Below, piece after piece: positions 1-7,886 of a stretch of DNA of 64,000 nt. Made by a program: the position numbers and the translations under genes. The DNA comes from Brachybacterium faecium DSM 4810 (lineage in GTDB: Bacteria > Actinomycetota > Actinomycetes > Actinomycetales > Dermabacteraceae), in NCBI GenBank assembly GCA_000023405.1, contig CP001643.1:2914001-2978000 (forward strand). The letters are read 5' to 3'. Position 1 is the stretch's first letter; each line of letters opens with the position of its first letter. The notes under the pieces were generated by a model. It was not told the origin of the DNA, made no database searches, and saw only the letters and a program-made list of their open reading frames with translations.

Positions 1-320
1 TGTCCGCGACCCTGCGCGCCCGCACCCCCACCGAGGCGGTGGTCAGCGGCACCCTGGGCTCGGCCCGCCTCTCCGGCGCGTTCTTCGCCCCGAGCACCCT
101 GACCGTCACGCTCCTGGACGGCCGCAGCGCCTCCGTCGAGCATCCGGGGGACCCCGGGGACGGGATGGCCTACGAGATCGCCGAGGCGGCCCGACGGATC
201 ACGGCGGGCGAGCTGGAGTCCCCGCTGATGAGCTGGGAGGACACCCTCAGCGTGATGGGCACGATGGACGCGATGCGTGCGGCCCTCGGCGTGGTCTACC
301 CCGGGGAGGAGCCGGCATGA
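1..320 (+). CDS. Gfo/Idh/MocA family oxidoreductase, C-terminal part (5' end outside window)
   Basis: Only the last ~106 codons are present; the frame is open from base 3 and the start lies left of the window. The visible part alternates beta strands (FAPSTLTVTLLDG) with a closing helix that includes AYEIAEAARRITAGELESPLMSWEDTLSVM, the usual end of the C-terminal alpha/beta domain of Gfo/Idh/MocA NAD(P)-dependent sugar dehydrogenases. The Rossmann domain and catalytic Lys are not visible, so substrate cannot be inferred. Its stop overlaps the tmk ATG as ATGA, implying translational coupling. The family call rests on the C-terminal pattern only. Confidence 0.7.
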   Translation, partial: SATLRARTPTEAVVSGTLGSARLSGAFFAPSTLTVTLLDGRSASVEHPGDPGDGMAYEIAEAARRITAGELESPLMSWEDTLSVMGTMDAMRAALGVVYPGEEPA

Positions 321-1048
321 GCCTCGTCGAGACCGTGCGCGGGCTGCGGATCCCCGCCCCGCATCCGCCCCGCCGCGGAGTGTTCATCTCCTTCGAGGGA
401 GGGGATGGCGCCGGGAAGTCCACGCAGATGCAGCTGCTGCACGACCATCTGGTCACCGAGCGCTCCGTCGCCGAGGATCTGATCCTCACCACCCGGGAGC
501 CGGGCGGGACCGCGCTGGGCGAGAGCATCCGCGAGCTCCTGCTGCACGGGGAGGACGTCGACGTGCGCGCCGAGGCGCTGCTGTACGCCGCCGATCGCGC
601 CCATCACGTCTCCACCGTGGTGCGCCCGCATCTCGCCCGCGGCGGCCTGGTGCTCGGCGACCGGTACCTCGACTCCTCGGTCGCCTACCAGGGCGCGGGG
701 CGCGAGCTGGACGCCGAGGAGATCACGACCCTCTCGCTGTGGGCGGTCGACGGCCTCCTCCCCCACCGCACGATCCTGCTGGACGTCCCCCCGCAGACCC
801 TCGACGAGCGCCGCGGCTCCGCGGGCCGGGACCGGCTGGAGTCGGCGGGCCTGGAGTTCCATGAGGCGGTGCGCCGGGAGTTCCTCGACCTCGCCCAGGC
901 GGATCCGGAGCGCTACGCGGTGATCGACGGGACCCTTCCCCCCGAGGAGGTCCACGACCAGGTGCTCGCGGCCGTCGGCGAGGTGCTGAGCCTGTTCGAC
1001 CCGACGTTCGAGCCCCTGCCGCCGCCTCGCCATCGGGACGAGCAGTGA
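317..1048 (+). CDS. tmk: thymidylate kinase (dTMP kinase)
   Basis: Phosphorylates dTMP to dTDP with ATP, an essential cytoplasmic step of dTTP synthesis. The 243-residue protein has a P-loop FEGGDGAGKSTQ near residues 28-39, the DR[YF] nucleotide-binding motif in GDRYLDSSVAYQGAGR, and a lid-like segment with RRGSAGRDRLE. About 25 residues precede the usual TMK start, as is common in actinobacteria. The ATG overlaps the upstream oxidoreductase stop (ATGA) and the stop overlaps the holB GTG (GTGA), so the three genes look like one translationally coupled run. The tmk-holB pairing is a widespread bacterial arrangement and supports both calls. Confidence 0.95.
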   Translation: MSLVETVRGLRIPAPHPPRRGVFISFEGGDGAGKSTQMQLLHDHLVTERSVAEDLILTTREPGGTALGESIRELLLHGEDVDVRAEALLYAADRAHHVSTVVRPHLARGGLVLGDRYLDSSVAYQGAGRELDAEEITTLSLWAVDGLLPHRTILLDVPPQTLDERRGSAGRDRLESAGLEFHEAVRREFLDLAQADPERYAVIDGTLPPEEVHDQVLAAVGEVLSLFDPTFEPLPPPRHRDEQ

Positions 1049-2229
1049 CCGCGACCGGCACCGCCCCCGGAGCCCCGACGGCACCGGCCGGCGGGGTGTG
1101 GGCCGACGTCGTCGGCCAGGAGGCCGCCGTCGCCCAGTTCCGCCGCGCCGCCTCGCCGGAGGGCTCCCTCGCCCAGGCCTGGCTGGTCACGGGACCGCCC
1201 GGCTCCGGACGCTCCACCGCGGCGCGGGCCTTCGCCGCCACGCTGCAGTGCGAGCAGGGCACGGGCTGCGGCCAGTGCCGCGCCTGCCGCACCACGCTCG
1301 CGAACACGCACCCGGATGTCACCGTCGTCGCGACGGACAAGCTCTCGATCGCGAAGGAGGAGGTGCGCGCGCTGGTGATGACGGCACAGCGCGCCCCCGC
1401 CACCGGCAACCGGCGCGTGGTGATCATCGAGGACGCGGATCGGATGAGCGCCGGCACCTTCAACGTGCTGCTGAAGTCGATCGAGGAGCCGCCCCCGGCG
1501 ACGGTGTGGATGCTGTGCGCCCCCTCCGCCGAGGATCTGGCGCCCACCATCCGCTCCCGCTGCCGCCTGGTGACGCTCGCGGTGCCCTCCTCGGCGGTGG
1601 TCGCGGATCTGCTGCGCCGTCGCGACGGGATCGACGAGCAGCTCGCCGTGCGCGCGGCCCGCGCCGCGCAGGGCCACATCGGCCTGGCGCTGCGCTATGC
1701 CACCCAGGAGGGGGCGCTCGCGGCGCGCGAGGACTCGGCCCGCACCCTGCTCTCGCTGCGGGGCACCGGGCAGGCGGTGCTCGCCGCCCAGGGTCTCGTG
1801 GATCGCGCGACCGCGGAGGCGAAGGAGCATGCGGACGTGGTCGCCGCGGAGGAGAAGGAGCGCTTCCTGCGCTCCGCGGGCATCGACGACGGCAAGGTGC
1901 CGCCGTCGCTGCGCTCTCAGGTGCGTCAGCTCGAGGAGGATGCGAAGCGGCGCCAGACGCGGCTGGTCCGCGACGTGCTGGACCGCTACCTGCTGGACGC
2001 GCATTCGGTGCTGCGCGACGTGCTGAGCCGGCAGCTCGGCACCGCCGCGGAGCTGGTGAACCTCGAGGTGGCCGGCGAGATCGAGGACGCGGCCGGGCAC
2101 GGCTCCGGGAAGATCACGCTCGGTCTTCTCGAGGCGGTGCAGGAGGCCCGGGATCGCATCAGCGGGAACGTGCCCCCGCTGCTCGCGATCGAGGCGCTCC
2201 TCTCCCGCATCGCCGTCTCCCTCCGCTAG
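1045..2229 (+). CDS. holB: DNA polymerase III subunit delta'
   Basis: Clamp-loader subunit of the replicative polymerase, belonging to the AAA+ family. The GTG start overlaps the tmk stop by four bases. Visible features are a degenerate Walker A GPPGSGRSTAA (~residues 50-60), a zinc-finger-like cysteine cluster C..GCGQCRAC, a Walker B-like VVIIEDADRMS, and the sensor region STFNVLLKSIEEPP-type segment (here GTFNVLLKSIEEPP). A charged helical C-terminal part follows, typical of actinobacterial delta' (394 residues). The product loads the sliding clamp together with delta and tau/gamma. No terminator is obvious in the 44 bases before the convergent DUF3027 gene. Confidence 0.93.
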   Translation: MTATGTAPGAPTAPAGGVWADVVGQEAAVAQFRRAASPEGSLAQAWLVTGPPGSGRSTAARAFAATLQCEQGTGCGQCRACRTTLANTHPDVTVVATDKLSIAKEEVRALVMTAQRAPATGNRRVVIIEDADRMSAGTFNVLLKSIEEPPPATVWMLCAPSAEDLAPTIRSRCRLVTLAVPSSAVVADLLRRRDGIDEQLAVRAARAAQGHIGLALRYATQEGALAAREDSARTLLSLRGTGQAVLAAQGLVDRATAEAKEHADVVAAEEKERFLRSAGIDDGKVPPSLRSQVRQLEEDAKRRQTRLVRDVLDRYLLDAHSVLRDVLSRQLGTAAELVNLEVAGEIEDAAGHGSGKITLGLLEAVQEARDRISGNVPPLLAIEALLSRIAVSLR

Positions 2230-2273
2230 CCGCGGGGCCGGGCCGGGCGGGGTGCCTGCAGCGGGCGGGGAGC

Positions 2274-3200
2274 TCAGTCCTCGGGTGAGTCCGCCTCAGG
2301 AACCTCGTCCACCGGGGTCTCCTCGGCGGGCTTCTCGCCCACCGGCTTCTGCTCGGCGGGCGTGCCCTCGGCCGGCGCGTCACCTGCCGGGGCCTCGGCG
2401 GGGGCATCCTTGTCGATCTCCACGTCGAGCTCGTCGACGATCACGCCCTGGCTGCGCGGGATCTCGCGATCCTCGTCCAGCTGGCCCGTCTCCGAGTGCG
2501 CGCCGCAGCCGTAGTTCAGGTGCACCACGCGCCCGTCGGCCGGGGACCACTCGTTCGTGCACACCCCGAACTCGTGGCGCAGCGAGCCGGCGAGCTTCGC
2601 GAAGAAGCCGCAGCTGGTGCAGTTGGCCGCGACGGTGCCGCGACGGCCGCGGCCGGAGGTCTGGCGCGGGCCGAACTCGCCGGCGATCCAGCGCTCGGCG
2701 GCCTCGCTGCGACCCTCCGGGGAGAGCACGCGGGCGCGGCCCAGGCCGAGCTCCCACAGGGCGACGCGATCCGCGTCCTCGTCGCCGGTGGCCTCGTAGC
2801 CCTCCTCGAGGCGCTCGTCGTGCTCGCGGTAGGGCAGCAGATCGTCGGCGCCGACGTCCGAGGGCTTCAGCCGCTCGGACCAGGGCTCCCACTCCGGGGC
2901 GAGGATCGCGTCGTCGCCCGGCAGCAGCGCGGTCTCGGCGACCGTGGCGGCCTTGGCGCGCGAGGCGCGCACCAGCACGACCACCCAGGACCAGCCGCGG
3001 TACCCGGGCATGGTGCAGTCGAAGATGTGGGTGACCAGTCGTTCACCGCTGGCCTCGACGCGCAGGTGCTCACCGACCTGGCCGGGTTCGGTGACCTCGA
3101 GCAGCGCCTCGCGGGCGAGCTCGACGGCCTCGGCCGCGATCGCATCCAGCTTGGGGCGGGAGGTGCGGGCGCGGCGGGGGGCGGTGGTCGATGACGTCAT
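2274..3200 (-). CDS. DUF3027 family protein
   Basis: Conserved actinobacterial protein of unknown function, 308 residues from the ATG at 3200, which lies four bases after the stop of the cold-shock gene. Matches to the family pattern include an N-terminal helix (LDAIAAEAVELAREALLE), the segment CTMPGYRGWSWVVVL, ILAPEWEPWSERL, and a C-terminal cysteine region (NCTSCGFFAKL, GVCTNEWSPADG, YGCGAHSET) that could bind metal. The last ~55 residues are an acidic, Pro/Ala/Glu-rich low-complexity tail with repeated AEGTP/AEETP-type units, probably disordered. The tight spacing suggests co-transcription with the cold-shock gene; the same pairing is common in actinobacteria. Function is not known. Confidence 0.85.
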   Translation of the reverse strand: MTSSTTAPRRARTSRPKLDAIAAEAVELAREALLEVTEPGQVGEHLRVEASGERLVTHIFDCTMPGYRGWSWVVVLVRASRAKAATVAETALLPGDDAILAPEWEPWSERLKPSDVGADDLLPYREHDERLEEGYEATGDEDADRVALWELGLGRARVLSPEGRSEAAERWIAGEFGPRQTSGRGRRGTVAANCTSCGFFAKLAGSLRHEFGVCTNEWSPADGRVVHLNYGCGAHSETGQLDEDREIPRSQGVIVDELDVEIDKDAPAEAPAGDAPAEGTPAEQKPVGEKPAEETPVDEVPEADSPED

Positions 3201-3204
3201 GGAG

Positions 3205-3591
3205 TCAGGCCTCGAAGTTGTCGGCGACGGCACGGAGAACGGTGGCGATCTTCTGCGAGTGGCCTCGATCGGGGTAGCGGCCCTGGCGCAGGCCGTTCGA
3301 GGCGTCGTCGAGCAGACGGATCAGATCCTCGACCATGCCCGCCATCTCGTCGGGCTTCTGGCGCCGGGCGCGGCTGATCGAGGGAGCAGGTTCGAGCAGC
3401 TGCAGGGCGAGGACCTGGGGGCCGCGGCGGCCGTCGACCATGTCGAAGTCCACCCGGGTCCCCGGGCGGAGGGTCGTGACCCCGTCGGGCAGGTTCGTGG
3501 CATGCACGTAGACGCTCTGACCGTCCTCGTCATCGAGGATGAAGCCGAAGCCCTTCTCGGCGTCGTAGAACTTCACCTTGCCGCGTGGCAC
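3205..3591 (-). CDS. cold-shock domain protein with C-terminal extension
   Basis: Nucleic-acid chaperone of the CspA/CspB type. The N-terminal ~67 residues form the cold-shock OB fold, with RNP-1 KGFGFI and an RNP-2 variant VYVHAT. A ~60-residue helical C-terminal extension follows, as in the long (~128 aa) actinobacterial cold-shock proteins rather than the 67-aa CspA. The GTG start (V-P-R-G-K-V-K) was chosen because the fold begins immediately after it and an AAGGAA element lies upstream. The gene has a ~125-base 5' leader with a hairpin at its 5' end (see 3696-3727), a layout expected for cold-regulated mRNAs. Confidence 0.9.
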   Translation of the reverse strand: MPRGKVKFYDAEKGFGFILDDEDGQSVYVHATNLPDGVTTLRPGTRVDFDMVDGRRGPQVLALQLLEPAPSISRARRQKPDEMAGMVEDLIRLLDDASNGLRQGRYPDRGHSQKIATVLRAVADNFEA

Positions 3592-3905
3592 CTGGATCCC
3601 ATTCCTTGTCTGCTGCTCATCGGTCTGCGGGTACTGGTTCTCCGAGGCGCGGGCGGAGCCTCCGTGCCGGTCGCTCCGCATCCACCCCGAGGGGCTGCCG
3701 GAGACCGTCCGGCAACACTCGAGTCTATCGTGCCCGCACCACCTCATGGCGAGCTGATTCCGCGGGCGTGACCCCGGCCACCGCAGTGCAGGGGCGGGTC
3801 CTGCGCGACGCGGCCGACGCAACGCCCGTGAGGGGCCTGGCGATGGCGCGGGCGCGGCGGACGCAGCGCGACGGGCGCAGCGCGACGGAGACGGCCATCG
3901 GGCCC
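3592..3905. other. intergenic region, 314 bases
   Basis: Holds the leader and candidate promoter of the cold-shock gene (minus strand) and, further right, about 175 bases of GC-rich sequence with imperfect repeats of a gcgcagcgcgacg-like unit, up to the stop of the Nudix gene. No coding region with convincing similarity was seen in it. Confidence 0.6.
3696..3727 (-). promoter_or_regulatory. candidate promoter and 5'-terminal hairpin of the cold-shock mRNA
   Basis: Read on the minus strand, a TAGACT -10 hexamer occupies 3727-3722, placing the start of transcription near 3715. Directly after it comes a perfect stem-loop TGCCGGA-loop-TCCGGCA (3714-3696). The -35 region is weak. The mRNA would begin with this hairpin and carry a leader of about 125 bases before the GTG at 3591. 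The promoter position is inferred. Confidence 0.45.
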
Positions 3906-4619
3906 TCAGCGGCGCCGCTCGGGCGGGATCTCGCGCACCGGGGCGGTGGGCGGCACCGGGTCCAGGCCGAGCCCCGTGAGCACCTTCTCGAGGATCATCG
4001 CGGTGAACCCCCACACGAAGGCGTCGCGCGGGAGATCGAAGGCGGGGCCGACGCCGAAGCCGGTGAGCCTGCCGTACAGCCGGTGCGCGGGGTCGGTGAG
4101 GGAGCCCGGCCCCGTCAGCGGCGCCCACACCAGGCGCTCCACCTCGATCGGGTCCTGCACCCCCAGCGGCGGTGCTGCCGGGGACCAGCTCAGCACCGGG
4201 GTCACCACCTGTACGCGCCAGGGCATGGGGATCGGGGCGAAGGCGCCGAGCACCAGCACCTCGGCCGGGTCCAGGCCGGTCTCCTCCTCCGCCTCCCGCA
4301 GGGCGGTGTGCACGTCGTCGCGGTCTGTCGCGTCGCGCCCGCCGCCGGGGAGGGAGAACTGTCCGGGCTGTGAGCGCAGCGCGTGGCCGCGCTCCTCGAG
4401 CACGAGCGCGGCGTCGTCCAGGCCGGTGCCGGCGATGTGGATCAGCACGGCGCTGCGGCGCACCTCGCCGTCGGGCAGCTGCGGCGCGCGCGGATCCGGC
4501 TGCGGATCCACCAGCACGTCACCGCGCCGTGCGCGGTCGGCCAGCGGCGCGAGGAAGCCGGCGCCTGCGGGCAGGTCCGGCGCATCGGCTCCGGCGGCCC
4601 GGCGCTGTCGCTCGCTCAT
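3906..4619 (-). CDS. Nudix hydrolase, coenzyme A pyrophosphatase type
   Basis: Probable hydrolase of CoA or related nucleoside diphosphate derivatives. The 237-residue product has a Nudix box around residues 95-120 (GGGRDATDRDDVHTALREA followed by EEETGL). Just before it is the NuCoA-type signature LEERGHALRSQPGQFSLPGG, seen in CoA pyrophosphatases (NudL/YeaB group). The start ATG at 4619 overlaps the nth stop (ATGA), so the gene is translated together with nth. The same nth-Nudix neighbourhood exists in M. tuberculosis (Rv3674c and Rv3672c), though a thioredoxin-like gene lies between them there. CoA as substrate is inferred from the motif. Confidence 0.88.
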   Translation of the reverse strand: MSERQRRAAGADAPDLPAGAGFLAPLADRARRGDVLVDPQPDPRAPQLPDGEVRRSAVLIHIAGTGLDDAALVLEERGHALRSQPGQFSLPGGGRDATDRDDVHTALREAEEETGLDPAEVLVLGAFAPIPMPWRVQVVTPVLSWSPAAPPLGVQDPIEVERLVWAPLTGPGSLTDPAHRLYGRLTGFGVGPAFDLPRDAFVWGFTAMILEKVLTGLGLDPVPPTAPVREIPPERRR

Positions 4620-5308
4620 GCCACCCCCTCCCGCGGACACAGGTCCACGAGCGCGCACTGCCCGCAGCGGGGAGCCCGGGCGGTGCACACGCGCCGGCCG
4701 TGGAGGATCAGCCGCAGGCCCAGGATCGTGAGGTCCTCCTCCGGTGCACCGGTGCCGTCGGCCTCCACCCGTGCCACGACGTCCTCCTCGACGCGGCGCG
4801 GGGTGGTGGCGGTGGTCCAGCCCAGGCGCTGGGCGAGACGGCCGACGTGGGTGTCCACCGCGAGCAGCGAGTGCCCGAACCAGGCGCCGCGCACCACGTG
4901 CGCGGTCTTGCGCCCCACCCCGGGCAGCGCCTCGAGGGCGGCCTGATCATCGGGCACCTCCCCGCCATGGCGGGCGAGCAGACCCTGGGCCAGGCCGATG
5001 AGGCGACGCGCCCGAGTGGCACCCATCCCCAGCGGACGGACCACCTCGGTGACAGCCCCCTCGTCCGCAGCGGCGAGCGCGGCCGGGTCCGGCCACCGGG
5101 AGAACAGCTCGGGGGTGACCTGGTTGACGCGCACATCGGTGGTCTGCGCCGAGAGCACCGTCGCGACCAGGAGTTCGAAAGCGTCGCGATGGTCGAGCTC
5201 GGTGCGCGCCTCGGCGTGGAGAGCGGCGAGTCGGGACGCGACGCGCGACGCGTCGGCGGGGCCCGCGGGACGTGGCAGATCCGTGCTTCGAGGGGTAGAC
5301 ATGGACAT
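4616..5308 (-). CDS. nth: endonuclease III (DNA glycosylase/AP lyase)
   Basis: Base-excision repair glycosylase that removes oxidised pyrimidines and cleaves the abasic site. Visible are the helix-hairpin-helix with catalytic Lys (LPGVGRKTAHVV), the catalytic Asp in VDTHVGRLAQRLG, and a C-terminal [4Fe-4S] cluster signature C-x6-C-x2-C-x5-C (from CTARAPRC to DLC). The ATG at 5308 was chosen over upstream starts because GGAGGAG lies ~10 bases before it and the family N-terminus begins soon after; a second ATG at 5302 is also possible. The product is 230 residues. The upstream 157 bases are shared with the divergent Crp-family gene. Confidence 0.94.
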   Translation of the reverse strand: MSMSTPRSTDLPRPAGPADASRVASRLAALHAEARTELDHRDAFELLVATVLSAQTTDVRVNQVTPELFSRWPDPAALAAADEGAVTEVVRPLGMGATRARRLIGLAQGLLARHGGEVPDDQAALEALPGVGRKTAHVVRGAWFGHSLLAVDTHVGRLAQRLGWTTATTPRRVEEDVVARVEADGTGAPEEDLTILGLRLILHGRRVCTARAPRCGQCALVDLCPREGVA

Positions 5309-5367
5309 CGAGAATGCTCCTCCTCCCCCGTGTGATGGGACCGCACAGCCTCGGCACGGTAGTGTTT

Positions 5368-5385
5368 GACCATCATGTGATGGTC
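5368..5385. promoter_or_regulatory. 18-bp inverted repeat between nth and the Crp-family gene
   Basis: GACCATCA-TG-TGATGGTC, with perfect 8-base arms, lies in the divergent promoter region. It contains one TGTGA half-site but is not the full TGTGA-N6-TCACA Crp/GlxR consensus. It could be an operator serving both genes, for example for autoregulation; the regulator is not known. Confidence 0.4.
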
Positions 5386-5465
5386 GCCACCGCTCAAAGT
5401 GGTGCCCGCCACAGGAGTAGCACAGCACGGTCCCGACTCTCGGGGCCCCACACTCAGGAGGTTCC

Positions 5466-6143
5466 GTGGACGAGAACATCGTACGGTCATCACCGTTGTT
5501 CGCTGCGCTCGACGAGGACGGCAAGCAGGCCGTGCTGGCGTCGATGAAGCAGGAGGACTACCACCGCAGCGCCATCATCTTCCGCGAGGGAGATCCGGGC
5601 GATCGTCTGTTCATCATCGGCTCGGGCAAGGTGAAGGTGGGTCACGCCTCGGGAGATGGCCGCGAGAACCTGCTGGCCGTGCTCGGCCCCGGGGAGACCC
5701 TCGGCGAGCTCTCGCTGTTCGATCCGGCGCCGCGCAACGCGACCGCCACGGTGGTCGCGGAGTCGACCCTGTACTCGCTCTCGCAGCAGGATCTGTACCG
5801 GGTCCTCGCGCAGCGCCCCGAGGTGGGTCGCCACCTCCTCGCCTCGCTCGCCCGCCGCCTGCGCAAGACCAACGAGTCCCTCGCGGATCTGGTCTTCGCC
5901 GACGTGCCCGGCCGCGTCGCGAAGAACGTCCTGGACCTCGCCCAGCGCTTCGGCCGGCAGACGGACGACGGCGTGATGGTCGCCCACGGCCTCACCCAGG
6001 AGGAGCTCGCCCAGCTGGTCGGCGCCTCCCGCGAGACGGTCAACAAGGCCCTGGCGGACTTCGCCTCCCGCGGCTGGATCCGGCTCGAGGCCCGCGCGGT
6101 CCTCATCGTCGACGTCGAGCGTCTGCGCCGCCGCGCCCGCTGA
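5466..6143 (+). CDS. Crp/Fnr family transcriptional regulator (GlxR/Crp type)
   Basis: cAMP-type global regulator, 225 residues, the length of Corynebacterium GlxR and Mycobacterium Crp (Rv3676). The N-terminal cyclic-nucleotide domain carries GELSLFDPAPRNATATV, in which Gly-Glu, Arg and Thr match the phosphate-binding cassette. A dimer helix follows, then a winged helix-turn-helix with LTQEELAQLVGASRETVNKALADF as recognition unit. The GTG start at 5466 has a strong AGGAGG eight bases upstream. Neighbours nth, MBL, RidA, whiB4 and ponA match the Rv3672c-Rv3683 locus, which makes this the likely orthologue of that Crp. cAMP dependence is inferred from the family. Confidence 0.92.
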   Translation: MDENIVRSSPLFAALDEDGKQAVLASMKQEDYHRSAIIFREGDPGDRLFIIGSGKVKVGHASGDGRENLLAVLGPGETLGELSLFDPAPRNATATVVAESTLYSLSQQDLYRVLAQRPEVGRHLLASLARRLRKTNESLADLVFADVPGRVAKNVLDLAQRFGRQTDDGVMVAHGLTQEELAQLVGASRETVNKALADFASRGWIRLEARAVLIVDVERLRRRAR

Positions 6144-6255
6144 CATCCCCGCGGGCAGCAGCCCGGCCACGTGAGGGCCGGGCTCGCCCCACCAGCCCCG
6201 CCTCGTCGGCCTGCCCCGCAGGCCCGGCCCGGCCTCGCCGGCCGGAGCGAGTTCT

Positions 6256-6314
6256 GCAGTTGTGCGCTGTGCACCGGTGACCGGCATCCGGACCGGTGCA
6301 CAGCGCACAACTGC
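6256..6314. repeat. perfect 23-bp inverted repeat (large hairpin)
   Basis: Arms at 6256-6278 and 6292-6314 are exact reverse complements, separated by 13 bases. The outer end reads GCAGTTGTGCG and the inner end TGCACCGGT. There is no T-tract, so it is not a standard intrinsic terminator. It may be a REP-like intergenic element, a protein-binding site or an RNA stabiliser. Confidence 0.85.
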
Positions 6315-6433
6315 AACGCCGGAGCGGCAGGAAGCGCCGGTGGGACGGGAAGCGCTCGCGAGGCAGGCCGGGGTGCCGCTGGCGAACCGCTCAGCACCGC
6401 TGAGCTGTGGCGGGCCCCGCCACCCGTGACGAG

Positions 6434-6474
6434 ACCCCCGATGCCGTCCCTGCATGGACGGAATCGGGGGTTTT
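6434..6474 (+). terminator. rho-independent terminator
   Basis: CCCCCGAT (6435-6442) pairs with ATCGGGGG (6463-6470) and CCGTCC (6444-6449) with GGACGG (6456-6461), with one mismatch between the two stems. TTTTG follows on the plus strand. It is the only convincing stem with a T-run in the gap and probably ends the crp-type transcript about 300 bases after its stop codon. It could also slow transcription from the MBL side. Confidence 0.7.
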
Positions 6475-6548
6475 GTCGTCCCTCACCCCGGCGCCCCCAC
6501 CCCGGCGCGCCCGGCGAGGCCTGGGCGGCATGCCCCGTGGAGGGTGCC

Positions 6549-7370
6549 TCAGCCGTCCTCGGCGAGGTGGTCGAGGGCGGCGCGGAGGTTCCAGCGGGCG
6601 GCCTCGGCCAGCGGCTCGGAGAGGTCTGCGCCGTAGACGACGCGCAGCAGCCGGTCGATGGTGAGCACTCCCGCGGTGCGGGCCCGGCGCACCTGGTCGA
6701 TCCGCTCGTTGCGGTGCTCGATGGCCTGCTCGATCGCCTCGAGCACCTCCAGCGGCGTCTCGTAGACAGGGCCGTGGCCGGGGTGGATCGAGCCGATGCG
6801 GCCGTCCAGGGCCATGGCGCGCAGGATCGCGAGGGACTGGAGGTAGTCGGTGAGGGAGCCGCCGTCCTGCGGCATGATCACGGTGGAGGAGCCGCCGAGC
6901 AGCGTGTCGCCGCTGAGCAGGCGCCCGCCGTCGACGAGCACGCCGACCGAGTCGGAGGTGTGCCCCGGCAGGTGGATCACGTGCCCCACGGTGCCGTGGT
7001 CGCCCTCGAGGGTCGCGGGAAGCGGCCGGGAGCCGGGCACGGCGGCCTGGTCCGCGGCCCACAGCGGCACCTCGAGGCCGCTGCGGGCGGCGAGCTGCCG
7101 TGCGAGGGTGGCGGCCCCGGCCGTGTGGTCGAGGTGCCGGTGCGTGACCAGCACGCCCTGCGGCCGGGACTCGGGACCGCAGCGGAGCAGCAGCGCGGCC
7201 AGGTGCTCGGGATCCCGGGGACCGGGGTCGACGACCCACACCTGGTCCCCGTCCCGCAGCACGTAGCTGTTGGTGCCGTTGAGCGTCATCGGCCCGGGAT
7301 TCTGCGCCCGGACCGCGATCAGCTCGACGGCGGGTGCGCCGGGCTCGCGCTGCGGGGACTGCTCGTCCAT
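6549..7370 (-). CDS. MBL fold metallo-hydrolase (LACTB2-like)
   Basis: Zinc-dependent hydrolase or RNase-like protein of the metallo-beta-lactamase superfamily, 273 residues. Metal-binding motifs in order are THRHLDHTAGA (T-H-x-H-x-D-H) near residue 100, HLPGHTSDSVGV, GDTLLGG and HPGHGPVY. A C-terminal winged-helix-like part (IDQVRRARTAGVLTIDRLL) follows, as in LACTB2 proteins. It is the counterpart of Rv3677c, which also sits beside crp. It lies eight bases after the RidA stop in an apparent RidA-MBL transcription unit. The substrate is unknown. Confidence 0.88.
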   Translation of the reverse strand: MDEQSPQREPGAPAVELIAVRAQNPGPMTLNGTNSYVLRDGDQVWVVDPGPRDPEHLAALLLRCGPESRPQGVLVTHRHLDHTAGAATLARQLAARSGLEVPLWAADQAAVPGSRPLPATLEGDHGTVGHVIHLPGHTSDSVGVLVDGGRLLSGDTLLGGSSTVIMPQDGGSLTDYLQSLAILRAMALDGRIGSIHPGHGPVYETPLEVLEAIEQAIEHRNERIDQVRRARTAGVLTIDRLLRVVYGADLSEPLAEAARWNLRAALDHLAEDG

Positions 7371-7378
7371 GGCGTCGC

Positions 7379-7882
7379 TCAGTCGCCTGCGACGGACGGG
7401 CCGTCGAGCTCCACCAGCAGATCGAGCTCCACGGGCGAATCCAGCGGCAGCACGGCCACGCCCACGGCGGAGCGCGCATGCGCCCCGGCGTCTCCGAACA
7501 CGGCGCCGAGCAGCTCGCTGGCACCGTTGATCACGGCGGGCTGTGCGGTGAAGGCGGGGTCGGAGGCGACGTAGCCGGTGAGCTTGACGATCCGGACCAC
7601 GCGGTCCAGGTCGCCCACCAGGTTCTCGACCGCGGCGAGGGCGTTGAGGCAGCAGGTGGCGGCCAGCTCGGCCGCCTGCTCCTGGGTGACGGCGGCGCCG
7701 ACCTTGCCGCTCAGCGGCAGTGCGCCGTCGACGAAGGGCAGCTGGCCGGAGGTGTGGACCTGGTTCCCGCTCGCGACGGCCGGCACATAGGCGGCGACCG
7801 GTGCGGCGACGGCGGGCAGGGCCAGCCCCAGCTCCTCCAGCCGTGCGCGGACGCGGGCGCTCGCGCCCGTCTCAGCAGCCAC
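7379..7882 (-). CDS. RidA/YjgF family protein
   Basis: Member of the RidA superfamily, whose classical members hydrolyse reactive enamine/imine intermediates. The 167-residue length and the pattern (VAAYVPAV, HTSGQLPFVDG, CLNALAAVENLVGDLDRVVRIVKLTGYV, ARSAVGVAVLPLDSPVE) fit the longer YjgF-like_2 branch rather than canonical RidA. The conserved Arg appears in ARSAVGVAVLP. The GTG start is four bases after the DUF4177 stop. It is the equivalent of Rv3678c. Enamine deaminase activity is only an inference, since this branch is poorly characterised. Confidence 0.85.
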   Translation of the reverse strand: MAAETGASARVRARLEELGLALPAVAAPVAAYVPAVASGNQVHTSGQLPFVDGALPLSGKVGAAVTQEQAAELAATCCLNALAAVENLVGDLDRVVRIVKLTGYVASDPAFTAQPAVINGASELLGAVFGDAGAHARSAVGVAVLPLDSPVELDLLVELDGPSVAGD

Positions 7883-7886
7883 CGTC

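Larger units (their letters stand above)
6144..6548. other. intergenic region with strong secondary structure, 405 bases
   Basis: Lies between the converging crp-type and MBL genes. It holds a very strong inverted repeat (6256-6314), a short palindrome GCTCAGC-ACC-GCTGAGC (6389-6405) and a terminator-like hairpin (6434-6474). No gene is seen in it. Confidence 0.6.
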
